Assembly (NCBI GenBank): GCA_020160755.1
Contig: JAIUPN010000018.1
Coordinates: 1 to 57,792 of the forward strand
Reading direction: 5' to 3'
Origin: Pseudomonadota bacterium
GTDB lineage: Bacteria > Pseudomonadota > Alphaproteobacteria > Sphingomonadales > Sphingomonadaceae
Length of the DNA: 57,792 nucleotides
Shown: positions 45,672 to 53,920 of the stretch, piece after piece
How positions within the stretch are numbered: the first letter of the stretch is position 1
How the letters are laid out: every line of letters begins with the position of its first letter
The notes under the pieces: generated by a model
Seen by the model: the letters and a program-made list of their open reading frames with translations, nothing else
What the model was told of the DNA's origin: nothing
Databases searched by the model: none
Position numbers and translations under genes: made by a program

Positions 45672-46774
45672 TCCCCGTCCCGCCCGCCATCCAGCGCATT
45701 CCGTGGAAGCTGATCGCCATCCTTGCCGGGATTACCGGCTTCGGCCTGCTCGTCCTCTATTCGGCCGCGGGCGGCAACTGGTCGCCCTGGGCCTGGCAAC
45801 AGGGCGTGCGCTTCCTCGTCTTCCTCGGTGTCGCGCTCGTGATCGGGCGCTTCCCGCTGCGGATATTCGAGGATTTCGCCTATATCGGATATATCGGCAT
45901 CCTTGTCCTGCTGATCGCGGTCGAACTGCTCGGCTTCGTCGGCGGGGGCAGCCAGCGATGGCTCAATCTCGGCTTCATGAACCTGCAGCCGTCCGAGCTG
46001 ATGAAGGTGGCGATCGTGATCGCGCTCGCCCGCTTCTACGCCCAATTGCCGCCGGGTAATACGCGCACCTTCACCGCGCTCTGGCCGGCGCTTGTCATGA
46101 TCGGGCTCCCCGCCGCGCTCGTCATGCTGCAACCCGACCTCGGCACCGCGCTCGCGATCTGTATCGGCGGCGTCGTGGTGATGTTCGTCGCTGGCCTCCC
46201 CTTCTGGTGGTTCGGCAGTACGGCCGTCGCGGGGCTCGCGGCGCTGCCCGTGCTCTTCTCCTTCCTTCACGATTATCAGCAGAAACGCGTGCTGATCTTC
46301 CTCGATCCCGAAAGCGACCCGCTCGGCGCCGGCTATCATATCAGCCAGTCGAAGATCGCGATCGGTTCAGGCGGCATCGGTGGCAAGGGCTTTCTCAACG
46401 GGTCGCAAAGCCACCTCGATTACCTGCCCGAAGGCCACACCGACTTCATCTTCGCGACGATGGCGGAAGAATGGGGACTGATCGGCGGGCTCGCGCTGCT
46501 GTTCGGCTTCTTCCTGCTGCTGCGCTGGTCGACCCGCGTCGCGCTGCGCGCGCGGACGCGCTTTGGCCAGCTCACTGCGGCGGGCCTCACGATGACGATC
46601 TTCTTCTATATCGCGATCAACCTGATGATGGTGATGGGCCTCGCCCCCGTCGTCGGCATCCCGCTGCCGCTTTTCTCCTATGGCGGCTCGTCGATGCTGA
46701 CGATCATGACGTGCGTCGGCATCATGCTGGCGATCGAAAACGACAGCAAAACGGGCAGCCGTCGCTTTCATTGA
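45668..46774 (+). CDS. rodA: RodA, SEDS peptidoglycan glycosyltransferase
   Basis: RodA polymerises glycan strands with PBP2. The 368-residue protein has about ten helices and SEDS motifs: GGGSQRWLNLGFMNLQPSELMKVA, a central conserved segment with LGAGYHISQSKIAIGSGG, and VVGIPLPLFSYGGSSML. ATG 45668 overlaps the mrdA stop as ATGA. It ends the mre-rod cluster before tRNA-Lys. Confidence 0.96.
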   Translation: MIPVPPAIQRIPWKLIAILAGITGFGLLVLYSAAGGNWSPWAWQQGVRFLVFLGVALVIGRFPLRIFEDFAYIGYIGILVLLIAVELLGFVGGGSQRWLNLGFMNLQPSELMKVAIVIALARFYAQLPPGNTRTFTALWPALVMIGLPAALVMLQPDLGTALAICIGGVVVMFVAGLPFWWFGSTAVAGLAALPVLFSFLHDYQQKRVLIFLDPESDPLGAGYHISQSKIAIGSGGIGGKGFLNGSQSHLDYLPEGHTDFIFATMAEEWGLIGGLALLFGFFLLLRWSTRVALRARTRFGQLTAAGLTMTIFFYIAINLMMVMGLAPVVGIPLPLFSYGGSSMLTIMTCVGIMLAIENDSKTGSRRFH

Positions 46775-46896
46775 GAAAAAAATCGGCAAAAAGGCATCGG
46801 AGGCATTGCCAACCCCACAGGGGCATGATAGCGGGCCGCTCGCTTCGCAGCAAAGAGGGCTCCTCTTCGCCGCAAGGCAAGCCGGAAAACGGCAGT

Positions 46897-46972
<76 letters not shown>

Positions 46973-47095
46973 TTTTTCATTTCCTTACAGTGCCTTATAC
47001 AGAGTCAGCAGAACGCGTTGGCTTCGGTTTTCGCCGTTAGGTAGCTTTCTAGGTAGCAGGCACGGTTAGCGATGAATTTGCCGCTGCTGATGGAC

Positions 47096-47119
47096 TGACC
47101 GGCCCCCACCGAGTGGTCC
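47096..47119. repeat. IS407-like terminal inverted repeat, left
   Basis: The 24 bases read TGACC then GGCCCCC and end GAGTGGTCC. They match the right end at about 18 positions with one single-base gap. Confidence 0.75.
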
Positions 47120-47129
47120 GCTGGGATTG

Positions 47130-48029
47130 TTAGTGCATTGACGCCTCCATCGCCAGTGTTGGCCGCAGGTGGAGCGAAGCGGAACCGGCGGGCGACACTG
47201 GCGATGGAACGGCCTCCGGCGCCGGTGGTCGATATCCCAGCGAGCTGTGCGGCCGGACGGTGTTGTAATGCCGCCGCCAAGCCTCGATCAGGATCCGGGC
47301 CTCCGCGAGCGAGTAGAAGATCTCGCCGTTGAGCAGCTCATCGCGCAGGGATCCGTTGAAGCTTTCACAATAGCCATTCTCCCATGGCGATCCGGGCGTG
47401 ATATACAGCGTCTTCACGCCGATCTGGGCGAGCCATTGCTGCACCGCCGTCGCGATAAACTCCGGGCCGTTGTCCGACCGGATATGCGCCGGCGGCCCAC
47501 GCGTGACGAACAGCTCGGCCAGTGCCGCGAGCACGTCGTCGCTCTTGAGCTTACGCGCCACCGGCAACGCCAGGCACTCCCGGCTCGCCTCGTCGATGAT
47601 CGACAGGATCCGGTATTTGCGACCATCGTGCGTCCGGCCCTCGACGAAGTCGTAGGACCAGACATGGCCGGGATATTCTGGCCGCAGCCGGATGCACGAT
47701 CCGTCGTTCAGCCACAGACGCCCGCGCTTCGGCTGCCTTTGTGGCACCTTCAGCCCTTCGCGGCGCCAGATACGCTCAACCCGCTTGCGGTTCACATGCC
47801 ACCCCGCATCGCGTAGCAACGCCGTCACCCGGCGATAGCCATAACGACCATATTGCCGGGCCAGTGCGATGATATCCTCAGTGAGGGCCGCTTCGTCATC
47901 CGCCCCGCGTGGCGCCTTGCGCTGCGTCGATCGGTGCTGCCCGAGCACGCGGCACAGCCGCCGCTCGGACACCGGCATCATCATTCTGATGTGGTCGATA
48001 CAGCGCCTGCGGCGTGCGGGGCTCAGAAG
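47130..48029 (-). CDS. IS transposase OrfB (catalytic part)
   Basis: This is the DDE integrase-fold half of the transposase. Its acidic triad appears as WSYDFVEGR (D), IRSDNGPEF (D) and NGYCESFNGSLRDELLN (E), with the IS3-type HTH_21 segment before it (GRYGYRRVTALLRDAGW). Translation should enter from orfA by a -1 shift at 48029-48035, so position 48029 is the first base of the codon after the slip rather than a start codon. The frame is open and looks intact. Confidence 0.88.
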   Translation of the reverse strand, partial: LLSPARRRRCIDHIRMMMPVSERRLCRVLGQHRSTQRKAPRGADDEAALTEDIIALARQYGRYGYRRVTALLRDAGWHVNRKRVERIWRREGLKVPQRQPKRGRLWLNDGSCIRLRPEYPGHVWSYDFVEGRTHDGRKYRILSIIDEASRECLALPVARKLKSDDVLAALAELFVTRGPPAHIRSDNGPEFIATAVQQWLAQIGVKTLYITPGSPWENGYCESFNGSLRDELLNGEIFYSLAEARILIEAWRRHYNTVRPHSSLGYRPPAPEAVPSPVSPAGSASLHLRPTLAMEASMH

Positions 48030-48301
48030 TTTCCCCGGGCAGCCTCCTGCAGGATCAGCTTGTCCAGCGTCAGGTCCGAGATCGCACGACGAAGCCGCGC
48101 ATTCTCCTTCTCCAGATCCTTCATCCGACGCGCCTGATCGGTCTTCAGGCCGCCATATTCCTTGCGCCACCGATAATAGGTCTGCTCGCTGATCGCGATC
48201 CGACGACACGCCTCGGCGGTCGTAGCGCCCTGCGCAAGCACAACCTCCGCCTCACGTAGCTTGCCGATAATCTCTTCCGGGCGATGCTTCTTGCTCGGCA
48301 T
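48023..48301 (-). CDS. IS transposase OrfA (DNA-binding part)
   Basis: A 92-residue protein with the helix-turn-helix start PSKKHRPEEIIGKLREAE, the segment AEACRRIAISEQTYYRWRKEYGG, and a leucine-zipper-like stretch (MKDLEKENARLRRAISDLTLDKLILQEAARG). It is the DNA-binding and dimerisation half of the IS407-group transposase. ATG 48301 is the family start. Confidence 0.92.
   Translation of the reverse strand: MPSKKHRPEEIIGKLREAEVVLAQGATTAEACRRIAISEQTYYRWRKEYGGLKTDQARRMKDLEKENARLRRAISDLTLDKLILQEAARGNF
48029..48035 (-). promoter_or_regulatory. Programmed -1 ribosomal frameshift heptamer in the IS
   Basis: On the minus strand orfA reads CGG GGA AAC TTC TGA. The seven bases G GGA AAC fit the X_XXY_YYZ slip rule, and after slipping one base back the ribosome continues as GGG AAA CTT, in the open orfB frame. 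It lies six bases before the orfA stop and would produce the OrfAB transposase. Confidence 0.75.
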
Positions 48302-48339
48302 TCGATATCTCCTTCGTCGTCCAAAATATCATCAATTTT

Positions 48340-48364
48340 GGACCACTCAGAAGGGGGCAGATCA
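48340..48364. repeat. IS407-like terminal inverted repeat, right
   Basis: The 25 bases, read on the minus strand, start TGATCTGCCCCC and end GAGTGGTCC, mirroring the left end. Confidence 0.75.
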
Positions 48365-48438
48365 CCCTGCCAATTTTTCTTTAATGCCCCGATGTTTTTC
48401 GGCTAGCTTTGGCGCACAACTACAATGGAGAGGACGCC

Positions 48439-48996
48439 ATGGATTCCGTTCAAAATTCCGGTGCGAAAGCGAGGCGTGCGTGGGGCTGGATGCTGGCATA
48501 TGGCATCTTGCTGATCCTGGCCGGCTGGTTCGCAGCCTTCAACCCTATAGCGACCAGTGTGGCAGTAGGAATCATGTTGGGAATCGCGCTGCTCTTCGCC
48601 GGCATAGCCTCAATCATCGCGGCCTTTCGCGAATTCGGCTGGCAGGCTAAGCTGGTCGATGTCCTGTTCGGCGCCCTTGCCCTCGGCGGCGCCTTCCTGG
48701 TTCTCGCGATGCCGGTGTTGAGCGCAACCAGCCTTGTTTGGGCAGTGGGCATCTTCTTCATTGTCAACGGCGCGTTTGAACTCATCAACGGCTTCAAAGC
48801 GAGCGAGGACAAGGTGTGGCTGATCCTGATGGGCGTCATTGATTTGGCGCTTGGCATCTACATTTCGACATTCATGCCCGTAGGTGCGCAGATTGTGACG
48901 CTTGCTTGGTTTGTAGGCCTTGGCTTCATCATCCGCGGAATCATTCTGTCGCTTCTCGCCGTGAGGGTGCGTGGTCTGATCAACCAGCCTTCGTAG
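48439..48996 (+). CDS. HdeD-like membrane protein (DUF308)
   Basis: The 185-residue protein has six hydrophobic helices in the DUF308/HdeD repeat arrangement (GIALLFAGIASIIAAF, VWAVGIFFIVNGAFELI, GLGFIIRGIIL). HdeD in E. coli is an acid-resistance membrane protein, and homologues occur in transferable stress-tolerance loci. ATG 48439 follows GGAGAGG and is chosen over the GTG/ATG at 48409. It is the first gene after the IS element. Confidence 0.85.
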   Translation: MDSVQNSGAKARRAWGWMLAYGILLILAGWFAAFNPIATSVAVGIMLGIALLFAGIASIIAAFREFGWQAKLVDVLFGALALGGAFLVLAMPVLSATSLVWAVGIFFIVNGAFELINGFKASEDKVWLILMGVIDLALGIYISTFMPVGAQIVTLAWFVGLGFIIRGIILSLLAVRVRGLINQPS

Positions 48997-49043
48997 GCTT
49001 ACGTCTGTTCATTATTGTCCGGTTCAGTTTGGGGAGGGGATGC

Positions 49044-49448
49044 GTGTCAGCCATCACGTCAATCGTGCGCGTCTACAGCGATATCCGCGACGTCTTGCGG
49101 GCAAGCAGCATGCCGCATTCGCATTTGCGCGATCGACTGGCAGCGGCCCTTTCCCTCACTCTGATCGTCGACCTCCTCGCAAGTGTCGTGTTGTACCGGC
49201 TGGAACGGAATGCCCCGGGAACGGACATCCATACATGGTGGGATTCTTTCTATTATGTCAGCGCACAACTGACGACGATTTCATCGTCTATGGCCAATCC
49301 GGTCACCTTTGCCGGCGAAGCTCTCTGCCTTGTGATCGATCTGTATGCGATCACGGTAGTCGCATCGGTAGCTGGCATGTTCGGCGGATTCTTTGCCCAT
49401 CGGACAATGGACATACGCACGCAAGCTGATGGCGAGGTGACCGAATAG
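49044..49448 (+). CDS. Ion-channel-like membrane protein with degenerate filter
   Basis: The 134-residue protein has one helix near residues 33-52, a pore-helix-like stretch WWDSFYYVSAQLTTISSSMANP (near 64-86) and a final helix near 93-113. That is the two-helix/P-loop layout of Ion_trans_2 potassium channels, but the TVGYG filter is replaced by TISSS. It could be a degenerate channel or an unrelated two-helix protein. GTG 49044 follows GGGGAGGGG. The next gene starts one base after its stop. Confidence 0.65.
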   Translation: MSAITSIVRVYSDIRDVLRASSMPHSHLRDRLAAALSLTLIVDLLASVVLYRLERNAPGTDIHTWWDSFYYVSAQLTTISSSMANPVTFAGEALCLVIDLYAITVVASVAGMFGGFFAHRTMDIRTQADGEVTE

Positions 49449-49449
49449 G

Positions 49450-50361
49450 ATGACAGATCCCTATGACATCCTGGGTGTGGCGAGATCGGCTAGCAACGAT
49501 GAAATCCGCAAAGCCTATCGATCGTTAGCCAAGCGTCTCCACCCCGACCTCAATCCGGGCGACCCGACTGCCGAAGAAAAGTTCAAGCAGATAACTGGCG
49601 CCTACGATCTGATCGGCGATCCAGAGAAACGTAAGCGGTTCGATGCTGGCGAAATCGACGAAGAGGGGCGTGAACGACCTCCCCAATGGGACGATCGTTC
49701 CTACTATCGCGATTATGCTGATTCCGGTTCTTCTGGTTATGGCGAGTCGCAGGGCTACGGCGATTTTGGAAACGAGGACGACTTCCTCGCGGAGTTCCTT
49801 CGCCGCAATGCGCAAGCCCGCGCCAATCGGCCGGGCGAAGATCTGCATTACCGGCTCGGCGTAACGCTGGCCGAAGCCATAAAAGGCGGGCAGAAGCGGA
49901 TAACCATGCCTGGCGGCAGCGTTCTCGATGTCACGATTCCCGCCGGGATCACCGATGGCAAGATGCTCCGGCTTGCCCGCAAGGGGACTGCTGGGGCCGG
50001 AACCGGAAGTCCCGGCGACGCACTGATCGAGATCGAGGTGCTGCCGGACGCCCGATTCTCGCAGGAGGGTAGCGACCTGACGATGGATGTCGCCATCTCG
50101 ATCTCTGAAGCTGTTCGCGGCGGCAAAATCCGCGTGCCGACACCGACCGGGACGGTGGAGATGACCATCCCCGCCCGATCGAGTAGCGGAACGAAATTGC
50201 GGCTCAGGGGCCAGGGTGCACCGATGGGGGGAGGCAAAAGGGGCGATGAATTTGTCCGTCTTTCCATCGTTCTGCCCAAAGAGCCCGATCCTGCGCTCGA
50301 AGAGTTTGTCGAAAGATGGGAGAGCGGCAAGGCACACAATCCCCGCGAGGTAACGTCATGA
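49450..50361 (+). CDS. cbpA: DnaJ/CbpA-type J-domain co-chaperone
   Basis: The 303-residue protein has an N-terminal J domain (YDILGVARSASNDEIRKAYRSLAKRLHPDLNPGD) with the HPD tripeptide that stimulates DnaK. There is a Gly/Phe/Tyr-rich linker (about residues 90-130) and two beta-sandwich substrate domains. The cysteine-rich zinc region of DnaJ is missing, as in CbpA. The stop overlaps the CbpM gene by four bases, so the pair is co-translated. Confidence 0.94.
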   Translation: MTDPYDILGVARSASNDEIRKAYRSLAKRLHPDLNPGDPTAEEKFKQITGAYDLIGDPEKRKRFDAGEIDEEGRERPPQWDDRSYYRDYADSGSSGYGESQGYGDFGNEDDFLAEFLRRNAQARANRPGEDLHYRLGVTLAEAIKGGQKRITMPGGSVLDVTIPAGITDGKMLRLARKGTAGAGTGSPGDALIEIEVLPDARFSQEGSDLTMDVAISISEAVRGGKIRVPTPTGTVEMTIPARSSSGTKLRLRGQGAPMGGGKRGDEFVRLSIVLPKEPDPALEEFVERWESGKAHNPREVTS

Positions 50362-50612
50362 CCCTCGAAGAATTTTCTACGCAGTTCGGCATCGAAATGG
50401 GCACATTGCGTTTGTGGATCGAGAAGCGCTGGGTTATCGCCGAAAGCGGAACTCTTCGTGAAATCGACGTGGCCCGGGCCAGACTGGTCCGCGACATGCA
50501 AATCGATTTGGGCGTCAATGACGAAGGGGTCGATATTGCGCTTCACCTCATCGACCAGATTCATGACCTGCACCGCGCGATGGCAGAACTGCAGCAAAAA
50601 CTGAAGCTATAA
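50358..50612 (+). CDS. cbpM: CbpM-like J-domain modulator
   Basis: The 84-residue protein begins TLEEFSTQFGIEMGTLRLWIEKRWV, a MerR-like winged-helix start, and ends in a coiled coil (HLIDQIHDLHRAMAELQQKLKL). CbpM binds the CbpA J domain and blocks its work with DnaK. ATG 50358 overlaps the cbpA stop. Order and size match the known cbpA-cbpM pair. Confidence 0.85.
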   Translation: MTLEEFSTQFGIEMGTLRLWIEKRWVIAESGTLREIDVARARLVRDMQIDLGVNDEGVDIALHLIDQIHDLHRAMAELQQKLKL

Positions 50613-50625
50613 CGGGGAACGGCAT

Positions 50626-51267
50626 ATGGATTACACGGAATTGGCCAAGGCTTTCGGCGCATTTTTCGCGATCATGAACCCGTTCATCAACCTTCCAATC
50701 TTTCTTTCGCTGACTGAAGGCTATTCGGTCGGACAGCAGCGAACGCTCGCCACAAAGATCACCGTTTTCTCCGCGATCATGTGCGTAGTCATCCTCTTCG
50801 CAGGCCAACAGATCATCGGCTTCTTCGGTATCTCGGTGGATGAATTTCGCGTTGCGGGCGGCGCGGTTCTCGCTGGGATAGCATGGTCGATGTTGCACGG
50901 CGGCGGAGTGCCCTCGCATCAGGGGAGCGCCAGCGAACAGACGCAGATCAAGGATGTATCGGGGCTCGCGTTCTATCCGATGACCTTCCCGATGATCGTG
51001 GGACCCGGCACGATCGCCACGCTGATCATCTATGCGGGCCACGCACAGGGCATGGAGGGAATGCTCTGGCTCGTCGGGATTGTCGGGACGATCATGATCC
51101 TGCTGCTCACGGTTCTGTTCTTCGCGGCGCAAATCGGCAGGATCATGAGCCAGACTCTGCGGACGATTACCACGAGATTGATGGGCATGATTCTGCTAGC
51201 CATCGCGGTAGACATGATCATCGCCGGGCTTACAAAACTACTGCCTGGCCTGGCAGGGGGAGCTTGA
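50626..51267 (+). CDS. MarC family integral membrane protein (UPF0056)
   Basis: The 213-residue protein has six helices in the MarC arrangement (AFFAIMNPFINLPIFLSLT, GGAVLAGIAWSMLHGG, FYPMTFPMIVGPGTIATLII). The role of the family is unsettled. It lies 13 bases after cbpM and may share its transcript. Confidence 0.9.
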   Translation: MDYTELAKAFGAFFAIMNPFINLPIFLSLTEGYSVGQQRTLATKITVFSAIMCVVILFAGQQIIGFFGISVDEFRVAGGAVLAGIAWSMLHGGGVPSHQGSASEQTQIKDVSGLAFYPMTFPMIVGPGTIATLIIYAGHAQGMEGMLWLVGIVGTIMILLLTVLFFAAQIGRIMSQTLRTITTRLMGMILLAIAVDMIIAGLTKLLPGLAGGA

Positions 51268-51276
51268 TTCAATATC

Positions 51277-51933
51277 ATGGACCGACTGGACGACATCTTC
51301 ACCGAACAGGATCCGATCGATCCGGATGCTCTCGCCAACATGGGCCCCCTGCGGCGCCTTGCGGGTATCTGGGAAGGCAAGTCCGGAAGAGATATAGCCC
51401 CCAAGGCACATGGTCCCGAACGCAAGCCATTCACCGAAAGAGCCGAGTTTCAGCCGATCGATCCGCAATCCAATGGTCCGCAGCTGCTCTATGGCCTGCG
51501 CTATCATACTCACATCAACAACCCGGACGAGGACGTCACGTTTCATGACCAGATGGGCTACTGGTTGTGGGAGCCGGCGACCGGATTGATCATGCAGACT
51601 CTCGCCATTCCGCGCGGCCAGGTGGCCCTGGCGTGCGGTCATGCCGATGCGGACGCGAAGCGGATCGTGGTCGAGGCAAAGCGTGGCCAGACGGATTACG
51701 GCATCTGTTCCACCACGTTTCTGGAACAGGCCTTCCGCACGGACAGCTACCGGATAGAGATCACTTTCAATGACGACGGATCCTGGAGCTATACCGAGGA
51801 TACGATCATGATAGTGCGCGGTCAGGATGAACCGTTCGTCCATCGCGACATCAACCGGCTGACGAAGATTGGCGAGCCCGATCTCAATCCCTGGCTGAAA
51901 ATCGTGCAATCGAAATCAGCGGGTTTGAGCTGA
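51277..51933 (+). CDS. Nitrobindin-like (heme-binding beta-barrel) protein
   Basis: The 218-residue protein has LRRLAGIWEGKSGRDI near residue 26, the G-x-W-x-G opening of the nitrobindin/THAP4 ten-strand barrel. It lacks the strict glycine ladder (GxGxGxYP), and a His for heme is only a candidate (RYHTHINN). Nitrobindins bind NO and ferric heme and protect against peroxynitrite. The assignment to the family is likely, heme binding is not shown. Confidence 0.7.
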   Translation: MDRLDDIFTEQDPIDPDALANMGPLRRLAGIWEGKSGRDIAPKAHGPERKPFTERAEFQPIDPQSNGPQLLYGLRYHTHINNPDEDVTFHDQMGYWLWEPATGLIMQTLAIPRGQVALACGHADADAKRIVVEAKRGQTDYGICSTTFLEQAFRTDSYRIEITFNDDGSWSYTEDTIMIVRGQDEPFVHRDINRLTKIGEPDLNPWLKIVQSKSAGLS

Positions 51934-51967
51934 CCTCCGGCGCTAATAACCAGCGTTAGGCATCTTG

Positions 51968-52348
51968 TTATTCATACGTGCTCTCGCACAGCACGTCATG
52001 CAAGACCACGGCATCATTGTGTACCTCGTCACGCGCGCTGAAAACGAGGGTCACGGTTTGCGTGCGGGCGAGGTTGCGAATGTGGTCCAGGCAGTCGGAA
52101 TGCTGAGCAAGTTCGATCCGGTAGCGGTGCTGGAACTCTGTCCAGCGCGCCGGATCGTGACCGAACCATTTGCGCAGTTCGGTACTCGGGGCGACCTCCT
52201 TCAACCATTCGTCAAGGTGTGCCTCTGCTTTACTGACCCCGCGCGGCCAAAGACGGTCAACAAGAATGCGGATGCCGTCGCTGGGCGCCGCCGGTTCGTA
52301 GGCCCGTTTTAGTTTAAGGTTGTCGGCGGAAAACGAAGGTGTGGTCAT
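51968..52348 (-). CDS. DUF488-family protein
   Basis: The 126-residue protein has GIRILVDRLWPRGVSKAEA and the WTEFQHRYRIEL and TLVFSARDEVHNDAVVL segments typical of DUF488. Function is unknown. ATG 52348 follows a weak GGAAAAC-like site, and the longer upstream frame is rejected because the sequence before it is not family-like. It is last in the leftward cluster. Confidence 0.88.
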   Translation of the reverse strand: MTTPSFSADNLKLKRAYEPAAPSDGIRILVDRLWPRGVSKAEAHLDEWLKEVAPSTELRKWFGHDPARWTEFQHRYRIELAQHSDCLDHIRNLARTQTVTLVFSARDEVHNDAVVLHDVLCESTYE

Positions 52349-52361
52349 TCTGACCGGCCTA

Positions 52362-52736
52362 TCAGGATAACATGGCGAAAACGCCCTGCGGATGCCCACC
52401 GAACAATGCGAGAGCACCTGGACCAGCTGCCGCCAAGCCAAAGAAGCCGCCGCATAGACCTGTATGGGCCAGCATCTGATTGGTGTCGCCCTTGTGCGCG
52501 ACAAGGGCCGTCACGACACACCACAGGCCCAGAAGAACACTGAACGTGGCGAGCGGATAACCGAGCACGACTCCCACGCCGCCGACCAACTCGCACAAGC
52601 CGACAAGGTAGGCCAAGGCTTTGACATCGGGCAGCCCCATCGCGGACAGCACCGGCACCAGCTTGGCTTTGCCACCTCGTAGCTTCATCACGCCCCAGAC
52701 GATGAAGCACCCGCCCATGATCAGACGTGCGATCAC
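52362..52736 (-). CDS. DoxX-family membrane protein
   Basis: The 124-residue protein has four hydrophobic helices and the family opening RLIMGGCFIVWGVMKLRGG, followed by LAYLVGLCELVGGVGVVLGY. DoxX relatives are linked to terminal oxidases or thiol homeostasis. The start is GTG 52736. It is 13 bases from the DUF488 gene and reads in the same direction as the oxidase genes. Confidence 0.85.
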   Translation of the reverse strand: MIARLIMGGCFIVWGVMKLRGGKAKLVPVLSAMGLPDVKALAYLVGLCELVGGVGVVLGYPLATFSVLLGLWCVVTALVAHKGDTNQMLAHTGLCGGFFGLAAAGPGALALFGGHPQGVFAMLS

Positions 52737-52791
52737 AATCCAATGTCGTGCATGTGCTCTCTCCCAATTGCCTTGTCAGCGCTGTCTCTGG

Positions 52792-52926
52792 TCAGGAAGG
52801 TGCGAGCACCAGCCTGATCACCCAGCCGACAGCGCCCAGCACTGCGACGCTGCCCAGCCAGATCGCCGCCATCCAGCCCAGACGTTGCCACAGGGGGCGC
52901 CGCACGGTTTCGTCAGTGGTAGCCAT
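52792..52926 (-). CDS. DUF2474 small membrane protein
   Basis: The 44-residue protein MATTDETVRRPLWQRLGW... has one helix (IWLGSVAVLGAVGWVIRLVL). Its arginine-tryptophan start and single helix match DUF2474, often encoded after CIO-type cydB and possibly a CydX-like subunit. It starts at ATG 52926, overlapping cydB's end by 14 bases. Confidence 0.78.
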   Translation of the reverse strand: MATTDETVRRPLWQRLGWMAAIWLGSVAVLGAVGWVIRLVLAPS

Positions 52927-53917
52927 GCGCACCAACCTTTCCGCGAAACACCCAATACGCCCACGCGCTATAGGCGAGGATGAGCGGCACAATGACAACT
53001 GCTCCCACCAGCATGAACGCCAGACTGGAATCCGGCGCGGCTGCCTGCCAGATGGTAATGTTCGGCGGCACTATGTTGGGATAGATGCTGATGCCAAGGC
53101 CCGCAAAGCACAGGACGAACAGCGCCAGCGCCATCAGGAATGGCAGCCGCTCGGAACCGTTCTTCAGAGATGTGAATAAGACGAGAGCGCACGCTGCAAC
53201 CAGCAACGGCACTGGAGCGGTCAGGATGAGCCCCGGCATCTCGAACCAGCGGTACCAGTAGTCGATACTAAGAAAAGGAGTGGCCAGACTCACCGCGCCC
53301 ATCCCCGCGAGCGTCAACACTCCGAGCAGGATCGCGTTGCGCCGCGCGCGGTCCTGCCCTGCTCCTTCGGTCTTCCAGACGAGCCAGGTCGAACCGAGCA
53401 AAGCGTAGGCACAAACCAGCGCGGCGCCGGTCAGCAGGCTGAAGGGACTGAGCCAGTCGAGCCATCCTCCAGCATAGGCGTCGTTCTCGACATGGATGCC
53501 TTGAAGTACGGCGCCGAGTATGATTCCTTGGGAAAGCGCTGCAATCAGTGAGCCTGCGGTGAAAGCCTTGTCCCACATGGGTTGATGAGCCGGGTCGCGC
53601 CAGCGGAACTCAAAGGCGACGCCCCTGAACACCAGTCCCAGCAGCATGGCGATGATGAGCGGATATGTGGCAGGCAGGATGATCGCATAGGCCAGCGGAA
53701 ATGCGGCAAGCAGTCCGCCGCCGCCGAGCACCAGCCAGGTTTCGTTGCCGTCCCATACCGGCGCGATGGAATTCATCGCATGGTCGCGCTCTTTACCGGG
53801 TGGCAACGTGTGGAACAGTATGCCGATGCCTAGGTCGAAGCCGTCCATCACCACATAGGCGAAGATCGCAAAGCCGATGATCCCGGCCCAGATCAGCGGG
53901 AGATCGAGAGCGGCCAT
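52913..53917 (-). CDS. cydB: Cytochrome bd quinol oxidase subunit II (CIO-type)
   Basis: The 334-residue subunit has eight to nine helices and the CydB start DLPLIWAGIIGFAIFAYVVMDGFDLGIGI, then MNSIAPVWDGNETWLV with the conserved Trp-Asp-Gly-Asn-Glu-Thr. It pairs with the following subunit I to reduce oxygen with quinol. It is three bases downstream of cydA. Confidence 0.95.
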   Translation of the reverse strand: MAALDLPLIWAGIIGFAIFAYVVMDGFDLGIGILFHTLPPGKERDHAMNSIAPVWDGNETWLVLGGGGLLAAFPLAYAIILPATYPLIIAMLLGLVFRGVAFEFRWRDPAHQPMWDKAFTAGSLIAALSQGIILGAVLQGIHVENDAYAGGWLDWLSPFSLLTGAALVCAYALLGSTWLVWKTEGAGQDRARRNAILLGVLTLAGMGAVSLATPFLSIDYWYRWFEMPGLILTAPVPLLVAACALVLFTSLKNGSERLPFLMALALFVLCFAGLGISIYPNIVPPNITIWQAAAPDSSLAFMLVGAVVIVPLILAYSAWAYWVFRGKVGAHGYH

Positions 53918-53920
53918 GGT

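Larger units (their letters stand above)
47096..48364 (-). mobile_element. IS3-family insertion sequence, IS407-like
   Basis: An element of about 1.27 kb with two transposase frames on the minus strand (orfA 48301-48023 and orfB to 47130) and terminal inverted repeats of 24 and 25 bases at 47096-47119 and 48340-48364. The shared TGA..-GCCCCC-GAGTGGTCC pattern is of the IS407 kind. No obvious direct target repeat is seen (GGAC on the left, CCCT on the right), so it may be old, rearranged, or have ends one or two bases off. It marks the boundary between tRNA-Lys and the accessory run. Confidence 0.88.

Noticed and set aside
46973..47095. Integrase gene or second attachment repeat next to tRNA-Lys
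   Set aside because: No integrase-like frame and no copy of the tRNA 3' end were seen elsewhere in the window.
47005..47280. A minus-strand frame with a plausible tail just right of tRNA-Lys, as an interrupted gene
   Set aside because: The sequence on the far side of the IS does not continue it, and most of it overlaps orfB.
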